Source of the DNA: Faecalicoccus acidiformans
GTDB taxonomy: Bacteria; Bacillota_I; Bacilli_A; Erysipelotrichales; Erysipelotrichaceae
Assembly (NCBI RefSeq): GCF_014202635.1
Contig: NZ_JACHHD010000009.1
Location: 1-64,000, forward strand
DNA: 64,000 nucleotides
Direction: 5' to 3'
Under the pieces are notes generated by a model, which ran no database searches, had not been told where the DNA came from, and saw only the letters and a list, made by a program, of their open reading frames with translations. Below, in pieces: positions 34,501 through 43,935 of this stretch; position 1 is the first letter of the stretch; each line of letters begins with the position of its first letter. The position numbers and the translations under genes were made by a program.

Positions 34501-34561
34501 GCGATGTGACTAACATCAATATCATCACAAAAGAAAGTGATTTTTTTAAAAACTTAAACAT
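31532..34561 (-). CDS. Secreted bifunctional autolysin: amidase, six ChW repeats, glucosaminidase
   Basis: A 1009-residue exported wall hydrolase. Signal peptide (to about 27), an acidic Asn/Glu/Ser-rich linker, an uncharacterised beta-rich domain (about 110-215), then an Amidase_3 zinc domain (about 303-500; CIDPGHGGNDSG zinc site, SIHLNA, catalytic Glu in IIVEHC) that cuts MurNAc from L-Ala. Six ChW repeats follow (about 533-810), arranged as two triplets. The C-terminal domain (about 823-1009) is a glucosaminidase, with likely catalytic Glu in QAMHETGF. SD AGGAG before ATG 34561. It is the last gene of the rml/glycosyltransferase series, 37 nt after a glycosyltransferase. Confidence 0.88.
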   Translation of the reverse strand: MFKFLKKSLSFVMILMLVTSLVSNVYALDFISSDNADTNEIVENQNLNQAEEENAIEDSESEGSNNTEDKGSNLNDDSSVMENQAAEKNVQSLQEQHNVEDSIPEEKNIIVQPGDSSLVEYFYVGSPYLTTPATQQFILSFGTGAERITSVKLEYQKDGEEELSLDVARQQSNLYVFERSFTEAESGTYKVNGFTYVIDNQTYEVSFSDLEMDIRFGVNQEYEGYGTAEGYTVDANGNEVQEESIDTQGLSEAEIDTSVVTLDGSNADQTEALVEDALQNNALPSVQSRSRSNSITTYSETNPLVICIDPGHGGNDSGTIIVNGAYEKNYNLKIAQYLKAELEQYKNVKVVMTRTGDTNPSLQQRAQIAADAGATALVSIHLNATGWGTQSTVAGAEVYYPSSNYNAATSTTGKNLAQNILNQLVGLGIQNRGIKVKYVYNTETGQPAHHPAYDYPDGSVGDYYGVIRYSKLVGVSGIIVEHCMADNWNDFNKFLSSEAKLKQLGVADATGIAKAFGLQKTPKAINYSVHCQTYGWMNTVGDGQTAGTTGQAKRLESIKISLGETGYSGGVQYRTHVQTYGWQGWKQNGQESGTTGQAKRLEAIQIKLTGDVANYYDVYYRTHVQKLGWLGWAKNGESSGSSGYAYRMEGIEIVLVKKGGSAPGSTSNAYKTKQIKYQTHVQTYGWQGEVNDGALSGTSGQAKRLESIKISLGETGYSGGVQYRTHVQTYGWQGWKQNGQESGTTGQAKRLEAIQIKLTGDVANYYDVYYRTHVQKLGWLGWAKNGESSGSSGYAYRMEGIEIVLVKKGGSAPGSTSNAYHDKNAQQAKGYKIMGTSSVSAKQLANYYNSYKGSATYDKYTGSNAKYNGTLSKGGAATIEQFCQIFLEECQAEGVKAEVAFAQAMHETGFLKFGGDVLPNQYNFAGLGATGNGTHGNSFKDVRTGIRAQVQHLKCYASTEPLNQAKVDPRWSDSLRGKAPTVEKLQGTWATSNTYASSLMTGINRILKS
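32102..32914. repeat. Perfect 363-bp direct repeat inside the autolysin gene (period 450 bp)
   Basis: 32102-32464 and 32552-32914 match base for base in a line-by-line comparison. The offset is 450 bp, which is three ChW repeats (150 residues). Identity at synonymous sites points to a recent duplication or gene conversion. Such a tract can expand or contract by recombination in frame. Confidence 0.9.
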
Positions 34562-34598
34562 ATCTATTCTCCTATCATATATAAAAACATATGTTTCC

Positions 34599-35582
34599 TT
34601 ATTTCGTATTTAAAATCTCCAAAAGTTTATTCTTTAAATCGTCGCTATCCCCTCGCTTTACATAAAAATTCATAGAATCTTCAGTAAATAATTCTTTATT
34701 TGCTCTACTATCCCCCAATATTACAGGTTTTTTCATGGCTTTATATATATATGTTTTTCCTGCAATCGTGCGATCTGCTTTCCCAATATCTCCACTAAAA
34801 TGTCCTGCCAGACAAATATCGCTATTGGCGATTTGAGCCGCAAGATCTTTTTGTGACAACCATGAAAAAAATGTAGCATTTGGATACTCTTCTTTATTTA
34901 AATTAAACTTTTTATCTATAGGTCCCACTATTACAAAATGCAGTCTTGAATCGTTACGTAAACTTTTTATCGTATCCAATATGACTTCAATGCCTTGTAG
35001 AGGTAAAATACTACCAAAATACAAAACATCCAAATGATTTTTTTGTTTGATTTTGACTGGATAATTATTTGGATCGTATATAGAAGTATCGGCCTTTAAA
35101 TAAATAACTTCAAATTTAGTAGGACTAACATTAAATTCTTTAGAAAAATAATCCCTGTCCGCCTTTGTATCTACAATTATAAGATTTGCATACCTAATAC
35201 AGTATGAATCTACCCAATGCATTAGCTTTGAAATCAAAGATCCTTCTTTTACTTTTTTTCTATCATCAATAAAAGTATCATACACAGAAATAAAAAAATC
35301 TATAATTAATTTATTACTATCTAAAAAGGGGTAAAAGAAAAAGAAAAGTTGCGGAGAAAACCCAATAAAAATATAATCAAAACTCTTTTTTCTAGTAAAA
35401 AGCAATTTAAAATATGTAGAAATCAGACGAATAAAATAATTTTTTGATGAAGATCCAATTATTTTTACTTCTGAAGCATTTTGTTTGAGTATATCTATTT
35501 CCTGAACATTTCTTATATACTCTATTTGTTTACTAGTAATAAACAATACTTTTTTACTTTTTATTTTGTCTACTAAAATCAT
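34599..35582 (-). CDS. Glycosyltransferase, GT4-like (GT-B)
   Basis: A 327-residue cytoplasmic or membrane-associated transferase. The C-terminal half has the GT-B pattern VLYFGSILPLQGIEVILDTIKSL, HFVIVGP and a donor-site region with KTYIYKAMKKPVILGD and a late Glu (ANKELF). Sugar and acceptor are unknown. Very AT-rich compared with the housekeeping genes, as are its upstream neighbours. SD GAGTAGG lies in the end of the flippase gene (5-nt gap), so it is in the same operon. Confidence 0.75.
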   Translation of the reverse strand: MILVDKIKSKKVLFITSKQIEYIRNVQEIDILKQNASEVKIIGSSSKNYFIRLISTYFKLLFTRKKSFDYIFIGFSPQLFFFFYPFLDSNKLIIDFFISVYDTFIDDRKKVKEGSLISKLMHWVDSYCIRYANLIIVDTKADRDYFSKEFNVSPTKFEVIYLKADTSIYDPNNYPVKIKQKNHLDVLYFGSILPLQGIEVILDTIKSLRNDSRLHFVIVGPIDKKFNLNKEEYPNATFFSWLSQKDLAAQIANSDICLAGHFSGDIGKADRTIAGKTYIYKAMKKPVILGDSRANKELFTEDSMNFYVKRGDSDDLKNKLLEILNTK

Positions 35583-35586
35583 ATAC

Positions 35587-36852
35587 CTACTCTACATTTA
35601 TCTTCATAATTAAGAACATAAATCCTAACAACATAATTAAAACCAGTCCTAAAATACAACAAAACAATATACTGACTCCTAACAGTCCAAATGTTGTTAA
35701 TACAAAACCACCTAATATAACAAATATAATTGATCCTATTAAAAATATGAGAGTGAGCAATTTCTGTTGTCTAAATATAGTATAAACAATATTCATTAAA
35801 TTTAATATTGCTAAAATACCTCCGGCCACTAGCAAGAATGTAAATATTAATGTCCAATCATTAACATCCACTCCATAAATGATTGAAAGAATCTTTAATC
35901 CAATCAAATCGCCTATAACAACCACAATCCCTGTTATGAAAACAATTAATAGTATTAGTTTTAAAATTGTTATATTAAATTTTTTATAATCCTTAGATTG
36001 ATATAATTCAGACAATCCTTTAATCATTGGATTAAAAATATAAGTTCCAAAAAGAGCAATGACAAAGACAGGCATAAAAACAATGTTAAAATTCGTCTGA
36101 ACTGAATCAGAAACTACTCCATCAATTAAATATTTTGGAGCATTAGCTAGATACATGATCAATATTGAGGTTAATGCCAGTGGAAATAGTTCAACAAGCA
36201 AATGTTTAATATTTTTAGCTGTAGATATGGTCTTGCTAAAAAAAGTACGTAAAAGGCCGAAATTTGTATATATAAAAATAAATGCATTGAAACAAAAACA
36301 AATCAATGAAGACAATAATAAATTATTAAACAATAAATAAGTGATGATAAATAATACATAAAAAAGAACATATCTCAAACTTAATGCTTTTGAGGCAATA
36401 TCTAACCGCCCAATTTGTTGAAGTTTTCCATGATAAACATCCTCATAAGCATCGATCATCTTAAAACCGCATATAAAAAGCATACATAAAGCTTTATAAG
36501 CACTGTAATTATTATTTATTATTCCATAAAATATATATACCACTGTAGCCAAAATCATAAAAGCTACGGTTATTTTTCTCGAATCAATATATTCTTGATC
36601 AGAATACTTTTTCTCTTGATCAGTTACTTGATAATTTCTAACGCCAAATTTTCCAACTGTTAATAACAAATTACCTACAGCATAAGCAATTACGAAAATA
36701 CTCGAATCTTCGATACTTCCAGAACGTGTGATAAACAATAATAAAACAGTTGTTTGAAAAGAATTTAAGGTAGCTGAGAATGCTGACCAAAAAAAAGAGG
36801 ACTTTGAAATCGATTTTGTGGAAACTAATTTTTCTTGTAAAAATTTATTCAT
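35587..36852 (-). CDS. Wzx/MOP-type polysaccharide flippase
   Basis: A 421-residue integral membrane protein with about 12 helices and the pattern of the polysaccharide biosynthesis (MOP/MATE-like) family; SSFFWSAFSATLNSFQTTVLLLFITR at the N terminus is typical. It should flip a lipid-linked sugar across the membrane. Because this locus also has a Wzm/Wzt exporter, this flippase may move a polyprenyl-phosphate monosaccharide or a separate repeat unit. AT-rich. SD AAGGA before ATG 36852. Confidence 0.85.
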   Translation of the reverse strand: MNKFLQEKLVSTKSISKSSFFWSAFSATLNSFQTTVLLLFITRSGSIEDSSIFVIAYAVGNLLLTVGKFGVRNYQVTDQEKKYSDQEYIDSRKITVAFMILATVVYIFYGIINNNYSAYKALCMLFICGFKMIDAYEDVYHGKLQQIGRLDIASKALSLRYVLFYVLFIITYLLFNNLLLSSLICFCFNAFIFIYTNFGLLRTFFSKTISTAKNIKHLLVELFPLALTSILIMYLANAPKYLIDGVVSDSVQTNFNIVFMPVFVIALFGTYIFNPMIKGLSELYQSKDYKKFNITILKLILLIVFITGIVVVIGDLIGLKILSIIYGVDVNDWTLIFTFLLVAGGILAILNLMNIVYTIFRQQKLLTLIFLIGSIIFVILGGFVLTTFGLLGVSILFCCILGLVLIMLLGFMFLIMKINVE

Positions 36853-36863
36853 CCAATTTTTCC

Positions 36864-37817
36864 TTATCTTTTATCATTTTTCTCGCAATCCATTTTTCTC
36901 ACACGATATTGAATATCCTCTAAAATTTTTCGATTTGCTGCAATCAAATCGGCCTGTAATCCAATGACAATTGTTGAAAAACCAAGCATCATTAGAGTAC
37001 TCGCTAAAATCAAAGATTGAATATGACCTGAACCAACTCCCTGGAAATAGAAGAATAAGAAACGAAAACCAAGAGCAGCGCCCATACAAAAAACAATAAT
37101 ACCTAAAATACAAAAGAACATTAATGGCTTATACATCATGAGAGCTCGTAAAATTGTTACCATTGATTTTTTAACGTAACCAATCATACTATTGAACAAT
37201 CGACTTGGCCTTAACTCTCCATTTGTACGAATTGGTACAGAAGTCATCGCGATTTTTGTACGCCCTGCCTGTACAATCGTTTCTAATGTATATGTATATT
37301 CATTAATGACATTCATCCGTAAAGCAGCCTCGCGACTATACGCTCGAAAACCACTCGGAGCATCTGGAATATCTGTCTTTGAAGCTTTTCTTACAACCCA
37401 ACTTCCAAAATGTTGCAGTTTTTTCTTTAGAGGAGACCAGTGTTCTGTAGTATCTACTGGTCTTTCTCCAATGACTATATCCGTCTTCCCCTCTAATATA
37501 GGACGAACCAATTTCTCAATGTCTTTACCAACGTATTGATTATCTGCATCAGTATTTACAATTATATCTGCCCCATTCTTTAAACATGCATCTAACCCAG
37601 CTAAAAAACCATAAGCAAGTCCTTTATTTCTTTTGAAGTTGACCACATAGTTAACACCCCATTCTTTAGCAACTTTCACAGTATCATCTTTACTACCATC
37701 GTTGATAATCAAGTATTCTATTTCGTCAATTCCCTCAATATGTTTGGGTAAATCGTTTAATGCAATAGTTAGCGTTTCTGCCTCGTTATAACATGGAATT
37801 TGGATAATCAACTTCAT
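36864..37817 (-). CDS. Polyprenyl-phosphate glycosyltransferase, GtrB/DPM-like GT2
   Basis: A 317-residue GT2 enzyme: GT-A domain with IPCYNEAETL, IINDGSKDDT and the metal-binding DADNQY, then two C-terminal membrane helices (FFCILGIIVFCMGAALGF and the next one). This layout is that of enzymes charging undecaprenyl phosphate with a single sugar for use outside the cell. I chose ATG 37817 over the GTG at 37829, with GAGGTG as SD. Next to a GT-C-like protein and a flippase it suggests a side-chain decoration unit. Confidence 0.85.
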   Translation of the reverse strand: MKLIIQIPCYNEAETLTIALNDLPKHIEGIDEIEYLIINDGSKDDTVKVAKEWGVNYVVNFKRNKGLAYGFLAGLDACLKNGADIIVNTDADNQYVGKDIEKLVRPILEGKTDIVIGERPVDTTEHWSPLKKKLQHFGSWVVRKASKTDIPDAPSGFRAYSREAALRMNVINEYTYTLETIVQAGRTKIAMTSVPIRTNGELRPSRLFNSMIGYVKKSMVTILRALMMYKPLMFFCILGIIVFCMGAALGFRFLFFYFQGVGSGHIQSLILASTLMMLGFSTIVIGLQADLIAANRKILEDIQYRVRKMDCEKNDKR

Positions 37818-37832
37818 TTGAAACAACACCTC

Positions 37833-38999
37833 TTAATCTCTCTTATACAAGTCTCTAGTATAAACTTTTTCCTTTACATCGTCCAATGCAATATCATATC
37901 TGTTCGTTATTATGACATCCGATTTCTTTTTAAACTCCGATAAATCTCTAATAACTTTTGAATTGAAAAAATTGTCTTCTTTCATCGTTGGTTCATATAC
38001 TATTACTTCAATACCTTTAGCTTTTACTCGTTTCATTATTCCTTGTATTGCACTTTTTCTATAGTTATCAGAACCTGATTTCATGGTTAATCGATATACT
38101 CCTACTATTGATGGGTTCATGTCAATAATTTCCTGAGCAATATGATCTTTTCGAGTGCGATTACTCTCAACAATAGCACTGATTAAATTTTCCGGAACAT
38201 CTTTGTAATTAGCTTTCAACTGTTTCGTGTCCTTAGGTAAGCAATATCCTCCATAACCAAAAGAAGGATTATTATAATGTTCACCAATTCTAGGGTCTAA
38301 ACATACTCCATCAATGATATCTTTAGTATTTAACCCTTTCATTTCTGCATAAGTGTCCAGCTCATTAAAATATGATACACGTAATGCTAAATATGTATTT
38401 GCAAACAACTTAATTGCTTCTGCCTCAGAGCTGTTCGTAAAGATAGTAGGTATATCTTTCTTAATTGCCCCTTCTTGCAAAAGTGCGGCGAATTGTCTAG
38501 CTTTTTCCCCTTTATCTCCCACAACTATTCTCGAAGGATAGAGATTATCATATAATGCTTTTCCTTCCCTCAAAAACTCTGGTGAAAAAATAAGATTATC
38601 TATTCCATATTTTTCCCTCATTCGTTTGGTAAAACCTACAGGTATAGTTGATTTAATAATCATCGTGGATTTTGGAGAAATTCTAAGGACTGCCTCAATT
38701 GTACTTTCTACTGATGAAGTATCAAAATAATCCTTTTTTTCATCATAATTAGTAGGTGTACTAATAACTATAAAATCTGCATGATCAAATGCCTCTTCTT
38801 GATCCAACGTTGCATGAAGATTCAAAATGTTACTTTTTAAAGAATCTTGAATCTCTTTGTCCTCAATAGGCGAAACTCCCTCATTAATCATTTTTACTTT
38901 TTCTGGGACTATATCTAAGGCATATACTTCATTGTGTTGTGCTAAAAGTGTCGCAATACTTAAACCAACATACCCTGTTCCCGCTACAGCAATTTTCAT
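37833..38999 (-). CDS. ugd: UDP-glucose/UDP-sugar 6-dehydrogenase
   Basis: A 388-residue nucleotide-sugar dehydrogenase: N-terminal Rossmann motif [25 protein letters not shown], and the catalytic Cys in [14 protein letters not shown]. It oxidises UDP-glucose to UDP-glucuronate (or the UDP-HexNAc equivalent) with two NAD+. Length and motifs fit the short UDP-glucose dehydrogenases of capsule loci. It implies an acidic sugar in the polymer. Confidence 0.9.
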   Translation of the reverse strand: MKIAVAGTGYVGLSIATLLAQHNEVYALDIVPEKVKMINEGVSPIEDKEIQDSLKSNILNLHATLDQEEAFDHADFIVISTPTNYDEKKDYFDTSSVESTIEAVLRISPKSTMIIKSTIPVGFTKRMREKYGIDNLIFSPEFLREGKALYDNLYPSRIVVGDKGEKARQFAALLQEGAIKKDIPTIFTNSSEAEAIKLFANTYLALRVSYFNELDTYAEMKGLNTKDIIDGVCLDPRIGEHYNNPSFGYGGYCLPKDTKQLKANYKDVPENLISAIVESNRTRKDHIAQEIIDMNPSIVGVYRLTMKSGSDNYRKSAIQGIMKRVKAKGIEVIVYEPTMKEDNFFNSKVIRDLSEFKKKSDVIITNRYDIALDDVKEKVYTRDLYKRD

Positions 39000-39016
39000 A
39001 ATTTCTCAATCTCCTA

Positions 39017-41419
39017 TTACCAATGTAATAATGTGTAAATAAAGCTACTATAAACAAACCATATAACAATTATAAACGAAATACAATTCATCACTTTCTT
39101 TAAACTTTCAGATGAATCCACTTTACATAAAAGGTTATTGTAAAGAAAAGCAAAACCAAACGCAAAAACTGGCATCCAACAAATATAGTATCTACTTTGA
39201 AAGCCCCCCATGTAACCACGAATGGAAAAACTATTGATAGCCGAAAAGTATTGCCCTATAATCGCTACAATAATTCCTAAAAATACTCCAATAATAAATT
39301 TTTTCCCAATAAAATCTTTTTTTTGTTTAAAGAAGAGTATTGGAGACAACGGTAAAATATAAAATATACATCTATCTAAACTTAATAAATCTTGCGACTT
39401 AATGATAGAAACATGAGAATTAATTTGTCCCCATGTTTCTATAAATTTTGTGAAGAAATACTTGAAATAGTCAATTTGAGTAAAACATGTTCTATCAGGA
39501 TAATCTACAAAAAAATCCGTTGTTTTTAAATAATCATATGGTATTGGTGGTTGAAAAGAACCATATCTAAAAAATATAGCTAAAAAATACCAAGCACCTA
39601 TAATCATAAATGGTATAGCAATAAGAGCATTCTTATTCAAAACACAACTTAAAGACTTTTCATTTCTACAAGTCCATAAAATATAAATACTATAAGCAAA
39701 AATCAATACTATTCCAGCAGTTATTTTACTAAAAACAGTGATAAATATACCCAGACTAAGCAAAAAATAAGTGAGTAAATTTCTGCGTTCATTTTCAAAT
39801 CTTAATATTCCCCAAAAAGAAATAACAACTCCTAACAAGGAAAGAATATCGTTATTCAAACCTGAAAAACTATATAAAAAGAAAGGTAAACTAACTGTAC
39901 TAATAATATATATTAAATGAACAATCGGATTTTTTTTAGATAAATATTTATACCCTAAACCCATAAATATCCCGATAGCGATTAAACCAATTCCCGTTGA
40001 ACACAATCGCAATAAAACTAGATTAAAAGTAGTACCCCCTAATAGCATTTGACAAATAGCCAAGAACCAATAATATAAAGGTGGATGTCCTAAGTAGTTT
40101 ATAGTTCCCGGAATAGCTTCCGGAAGCCCGCTAGAAAAATCGTACATTTCCATTTCATAGAAATTTGGGATAATTGTTTTATTTTCCAAAATATACTCGA
40201 CATAAGACATATGCGCTGGTTCATCAGGTGAATGCCCAACATAAATAGAATAATAAAAAATTTGAGCAATTATAAATATAACTGAGAAAAAATAAACAAA
40301 CTGGATAGATTTTTTCTTTGAAATTCTAAAATCTTCATAACAGAAAGATAAAGTTAATACTATTAACAAATATAAAAGTGTTCCAAAGAAGAATACTAAG
40401 TTTACATATGATATATCACTTACTTTTTGTATCGTCCTCGATTCTTCTAAAGTTGATAGACTAAATGGAGTTTCGCTTTCATCATTAACCGAGATTAACT
40501 TTAAGTTTAGTTTCTCTTGTTCAATTCTTTCAAGCGGTTCCTGAAAAAATATTTTAATCTGATTTTCAGACAAAATATCGTTTCTGTCTTTTACAGAAGA
40601 AAAAATAGTATTACCATCTTCATCTTCTATAAGAATGTAAACATTATCCGTTGTTGATTCTGGATTATTTGACACTGGGATAATAAGGCCATATAACGGT
40701 TCATTCCCATTTGTAAAAGTAATCTCATTATAATTCTTATTTGTTTCTATAGTTTCCACTTCGCAATTAGAACGTCTCTCACGAAGCATATAATTATAAT
40801 CAGGCAAGACAAAAACAAATAAACAATAAACCACTAAAAAAGCAAGAGAAATTATCTGGAATATTTTTATAATAAGCCTTCTTTTAACTCTATGTTTATT
40901 TGCATAGTATAAATCATAAACTACAAGAATAAAGAATAAAACAATTATTGCTTGAAATTTTAAACCATTATTATGATTTATTGCCAGATGCATCTGAGAA
41001 AGAACATCTTGAGGAATCTTTATATTCTCATTTTCTACATTAATATGTAAATCAGAAACAGAAAAAATCTCTCTATCTGTCGCGGTATCATAGTTTCCAG
41101 AGTAAATGGAAATGTGATTTAATTCTAATGGTTTACTACTATGAATCGAAATAATAGTATCTGAATCTATAAAAATATCATGAAATTTAACAAATGCCCC
41201 TCCATCTAATAAATTGACTTCTTCCGAATAAGAATCCTTTGAATTCAAAAAATCTATCGTAACGACATTCGATTCACCTTGATTTTCAACAATTCGATCA
41301 AACTCTAATTGCATCGTTAGATTATCATAAGGAATAGGTCGAATAACAATAATTAACGATAATAATAGGAATACAATCCATGATAAAAAAATCTTATCTT
41401 TAAGTATTTTTCTTAGCAT
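39017..41419 (-). CDS. DUF2142-like membrane protein, probable GT-C glycosyltransferase
   Basis: An 800-residue membrane protein. An N-terminal helix leads to an extracellular beta-rich part with a further helix and a second outside segment (to about 330), then about ten helices. GHSPDEPAHMSYVEYILEN is the DUF2142-type loop with acidic residues placed as in GT-C enzymes; NYLGHPPLYYWFLA also fits that class. Such proteins use polyprenyl-phosphate sugars on the outer face. Next to a GtrB-like donor synthase, so it may add side-chain sugars. Not a clear Wzy polymerase. Confidence 0.7.
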   Translation of the reverse strand: MLRKILKDKIFLSWIVFLLLSLIIVIRPIPYDNLTMQLEFDRIVENQGESNVVTIDFLNSKDSYSEEVNLLDGGAFVKFHDIFIDSDTIISIHSSKPLELNHISIYSGNYDTATDREIFSVSDLHINVENENIKIPQDVLSQMHLAINHNNGLKFQAIIVLFFILVVYDLYYANKHRVKRRLIIKIFQIISLAFLVVYCLFVFVLPDYNYMLRERRSNCEVETIETNKNYNEITFTNGNEPLYGLIIPVSNNPESTTDNVYILIEDEDGNTIFSSVKDRNDILSENQIKIFFQEPLERIEQEKLNLKLISVNDESETPFSLSTLEESRTIQKVSDISYVNLVFFFGTLLYLLIVLTLSFCYEDFRISKKKSIQFVYFFSVIFIIAQIFYYSIYVGHSPDEPAHMSYVEYILENKTIIPNFYEMEMYDFSSGLPEAIPGTINYLGHPPLYYWFLAICQMLLGGTTFNLVLLRLCSTGIGLIAIGIFMGLGYKYLSKKNPIVHLIYIISTVSLPFFLYSFSGLNNDILSLLGVVISFWGILRFENERRNLLTYFLLSLGIFITVFSKITAGIVLIFAYSIYILWTCRNEKSLSCVLNKNALIAIPFMIIGAWYFLAIFFRYGSFQPPIPYDYLKTTDFFVDYPDRTCFTQIDYFKYFFTKFIETWGQINSHVSIIKSQDLLSLDRCIFYILPLSPILFFKQKKDFIGKKFIIGVFLGIIVAIIGQYFSAINSFSIRGYMGGFQSRYYICWMPVFAFGFAFLYNNLLCKVDSSESLKKVMNCISFIIVIWFVYSSFIYTLLHW

Positions 41420-41426
41420 ATACTAA

Positions 41427-42284
41427 TTATTCCGTTCTAATTTCTTTTAAATATCTTGCCAGTGCATCTTGCCAAGCCGGCAATCTGTTAAAACCATTTT
41501 TATCTAATTCCGTTTGATTCATCCGAGAGTTTTTTGGCCGAGTCGCTTTTGCCGGAAAAGCACTACTGTCCACCGGCGTCACTTTAACATCATCCATTTT
41601 TGCTTGTTTAAAGATCTCGCAGGCAAAGTCATACCAGCTGATAAAATCTCCAGAATTCGTCGCATGATAAATTCCGTATTTATCCGTTTGAATCATATCG
41701 ACAACCAATTTTGCCAGATCAAACGTATAAGTCGGATTGCCAATTTGATCATTTACTACGCTAACCGCTCCTTTTTCTTTGCCTAAGCGAAGCATTGTCT
41801 TAATAAAATTATTTCCATTCTTGCCAAATACCCACGCAATACGAATGATAAAATGTTTAGGATAAGCTTCTACTGCCAATTCTCCTTCATACTTTGTTTG
41901 TCCATAAACATTCAAAGGATGTCTCTCATCATATTCATTCCAAGGAGTTGTGCCTTGTCCGTTGAATACATAATCTGTCGAAAAGTACATCACCGGAATA
42001 TCTAACTCTTTACAAACATTCACAATATTTTGTGTACCTGTCGCATTCACGGCCCGTACCGTATCTAATAGTTCTGGTTCTTCTGCTTTGTCAACCGCTG
42101 TCCAAGCTGCACAATGCACTACTGCATCATAGTTTCCAGCCTTAATTACGTCATTTACTTGCTGAGCATTAGTAATATCCATTTCATCAATATCAACACC
42201 AACAGCTTCTATGCCGCGTGAATGAGCTTCATTCACAACATCAAATCCTAACTGCCCTTTATACCCTGTTACTAATAATTTCAT
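41427..42284 (-). CDS. rfbD: dTDP-4-dehydrorhamnose reductase
   Basis: A 285-residue extended SDR, RmlD: GYKGQLGFDV for NAD(P)H, STDYVFNG, and the YGQTKYEGE catalytic Tyr-Lys pair. Last step of dTDP-L-rhamnose synthesis. I chose ATG 42284 behind GGAGGAATC rather than the ORF start at 42320, which lies in the rfbB-rfbD gap. Confidence 0.94.
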   Translation of the reverse strand: MKLLVTGYKGQLGFDVVNEAHSRGIEAVGVDIDEMDITNAQQVNDVIKAGNYDAVVHCAAWTAVDKAEEPELLDTVRAVNATGTQNIVNVCKELDIPVMYFSTDYVFNGQGTTPWNEYDERHPLNVYGQTKYEGELAVEAYPKHFIIRIAWVFGKNGNNFIKTMLRLGKEKGAVSVVNDQIGNPTYTFDLAKLVVDMIQTDKYGIYHATNSGDFISWYDFACEIFKQAKMDDVKVTPVDSSAFPAKATRPKNSRMNQTELDKNGFNRLPAWQDALARYLKEIRTE

Positions 42285-42323
42285 GATTCCTCCTATGCAA
42301 GAAAAGAGATTGTTATACAATCT

Positions 42324-43358
42324 CTATTTCTCTGCTCTTCCTTTTTCTACATACATCTTTTCAAAATAGTTCTGGTATTCACCGCTGATGATGTTCTCCC
42401 ACCATTCTTTATTGTCTAAATACCATTGAATTGTCATTGGAATACCTGTGTCAAAGGTATATTTTGGTTCCCATCCTAATTCAGTTTCTAATTTGGTAGG
42501 ATCAATCGCATAACGACGGTCGTGTCCTTTTCTATCTTCTACAAAAGTGATCAAACTCTCTGGTTTATCTAAAGCTTTCAAAACAGTTTTGACAACTTGA
42601 AGATTTGTTCTTTCGTTATGACCACCAACATTATAGACTTCTCCTTCGCGTCCTTTACGAACAATTAAATCTATTGCAGTACAATGATCATATACATGCA
42701 GCCAATCTCGAACATTCTCTCCCGTTCCATATACAGGAATCGTTTCATCATTTAAAGCGCGTGAAATAATTAATGGGATTAATTTTTCGGGAAAATGATA
42801 TGGGCCATAGTTATTTGAGCAACGAGAGATCGTCACTGGAAGTCCATACGTCCTATGATATGCTAACACAAATAAATCCGCACTGGCTTTTGCACTTGAA
42901 TATGGACTTGAAGTATGAAGCGGTGTTTCTTCTGTAAAGAATAGATCTGGTCTGTCTAATGGAAGATCTCCATATACTTCATCTGTAGATACTTGATGAT
43001 AACGTTTAATCCCATATTTAACGCAAGCATCTAACAAAGTGGTTGTTCCCATGACATTGGTTTTTACAAAAATTTCCGGATCTTCAATACTGCGGTCTAC
43101 ATGGCTTTCGGCCGCAAAGTTTACCACAACATCAAAATGTTCTTTTTCAAATAAATCAAAGATAAAATCTCTATCTGCAATATCTCCTTTAATAAACTTA
43201 TAATTTGGTTTATCTTCTACCGGTTTGCAAGTCTCTAAATTGCCTGCATATGTCAATTTATCTAAATTAACGATCATATCTTCTGGATACTTATTCACCA
43301 TGTAATGAACAAAGTTTCCTCCAATAAACCCAGCTCCGCCAGTAACTAAAAACTTCAT
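42324..43358 (-). CDS. rfbB: dTDP-glucose 4,6-dehydratase
   Basis: A 344-residue SDR, RmlB: TGGAGFIGGNF, STDEVYGDL with the catalytic acidic pair, and YSSAKASAD (Tyr-Lys). Second step of dTDP-L-rhamnose synthesis. ATG 43358 overlaps the end of rfbC, whose last codons provide its AGGAGG SD. Confidence 0.95.
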   Translation of the reverse strand: MKFLVTGGAGFIGGNFVHYMVNKYPEDMIVNLDKLTYAGNLETCKPVEDKPNYKFIKGDIADRDFIFDLFEKEHFDVVVNFAAESHVDRSIEDPEIFVKTNVMGTTTLLDACVKYGIKRYHQVSTDEVYGDLPLDRPDLFFTEETPLHTSSPYSSAKASADLFVLAYHRTYGLPVTISRCSNNYGPYHFPEKLIPLIISRALNDETIPVYGTGENVRDWLHVYDHCTAIDLIVRKGREGEVYNVGGHNERTNLQVVKTVLKALDKPESLITFVEDRKGHDRRYAIDPTKLETELGWEPKYTFDTGIPMTIQWYLDNKEWWENIISGEYQNYFEKMYVEKGRAEK

Positions 43359-43359
43359 C

Positions 43360-43935
43360 TTATTTTTCCTCCTGATATACAAACTGATTATTTGATTCTT
43401 CTAAAGTTGGTCCAATTTGATCTTTTTCACTAAGAACAGGTTCAATGCCATCTAATAATGTCCCCCAATCCACATTGACTGTCGGATCATCATAACGCAT
43501 TCCACCTTCTGATTCTTTGTTATATACATTATCCACTTTATAACGGAATTCTACATCTGGAGTTAAAGTTAAGAATCCATGTGCAAATCCTTGTGGAATA
43601 AAGAATTGTCTGTGGTTTTCTGCGCTTAGTTCCACACTTACCCATTGACCATAGGTAGGACTTCCTTTACGAATGTCTACCGCTACATCGATCACCTTTC
43701 CTTTAGTACAAGATACTAGTTTAGACTGTGCATAGGGAGGATTTTGCCAATGCAATCCTCGCAATGTTCCTTGCTGAGCACTAAATGACATATTATCTTG
43801 CACAAAATCAACAGTAATTCCTAGTTTTTCATACTTAGGTTTTGAATACGTTTCGGTAAAATAACCTCGATGATCTCCAAAAACATCTGTATCAATAATC
43901 AAGACACCAGGAATTTTAGTTTCTGTTACTTTCAT
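43360..43935 (-). CDS. rfbC: dTDP-4-dehydrorhamnose 3,5-epimerase
   Basis: A 191-residue cupin-fold Rml[19 protein letters not shown] with the catalytic His, and [12 protein letters not shown]. Third step of dTDP-L-rhamnose synthesis. Its ATG overlaps the rfbA stop (ATGA). Confidence 0.95.
   Translation of the reverse strand: MKVTETKIPGVLIIDTDVFGDHRGYFTETYSKPKYEKLGITVDFVQDNMSFSAQQGTLRGLHWQNPPYAQSKLVSCTKGKVIDVAVDIRKGSPTYGQWVSVELSAENHRQFFIPQGFAHGFLTLTPDVEFRYKVDNVYNKESEGGMRYDDPTVNVDWGTLLDGIEPVLSEKDQIGPTLEESNNQFVYQEEK

Noticed and set aside
39017-41419. Wzy-type polymerase
   Set aside because: The large extracellular N-terminal part and the PDEPAH loop fit DUF2142/GT-C proteins better; no Wzy signature is seen.
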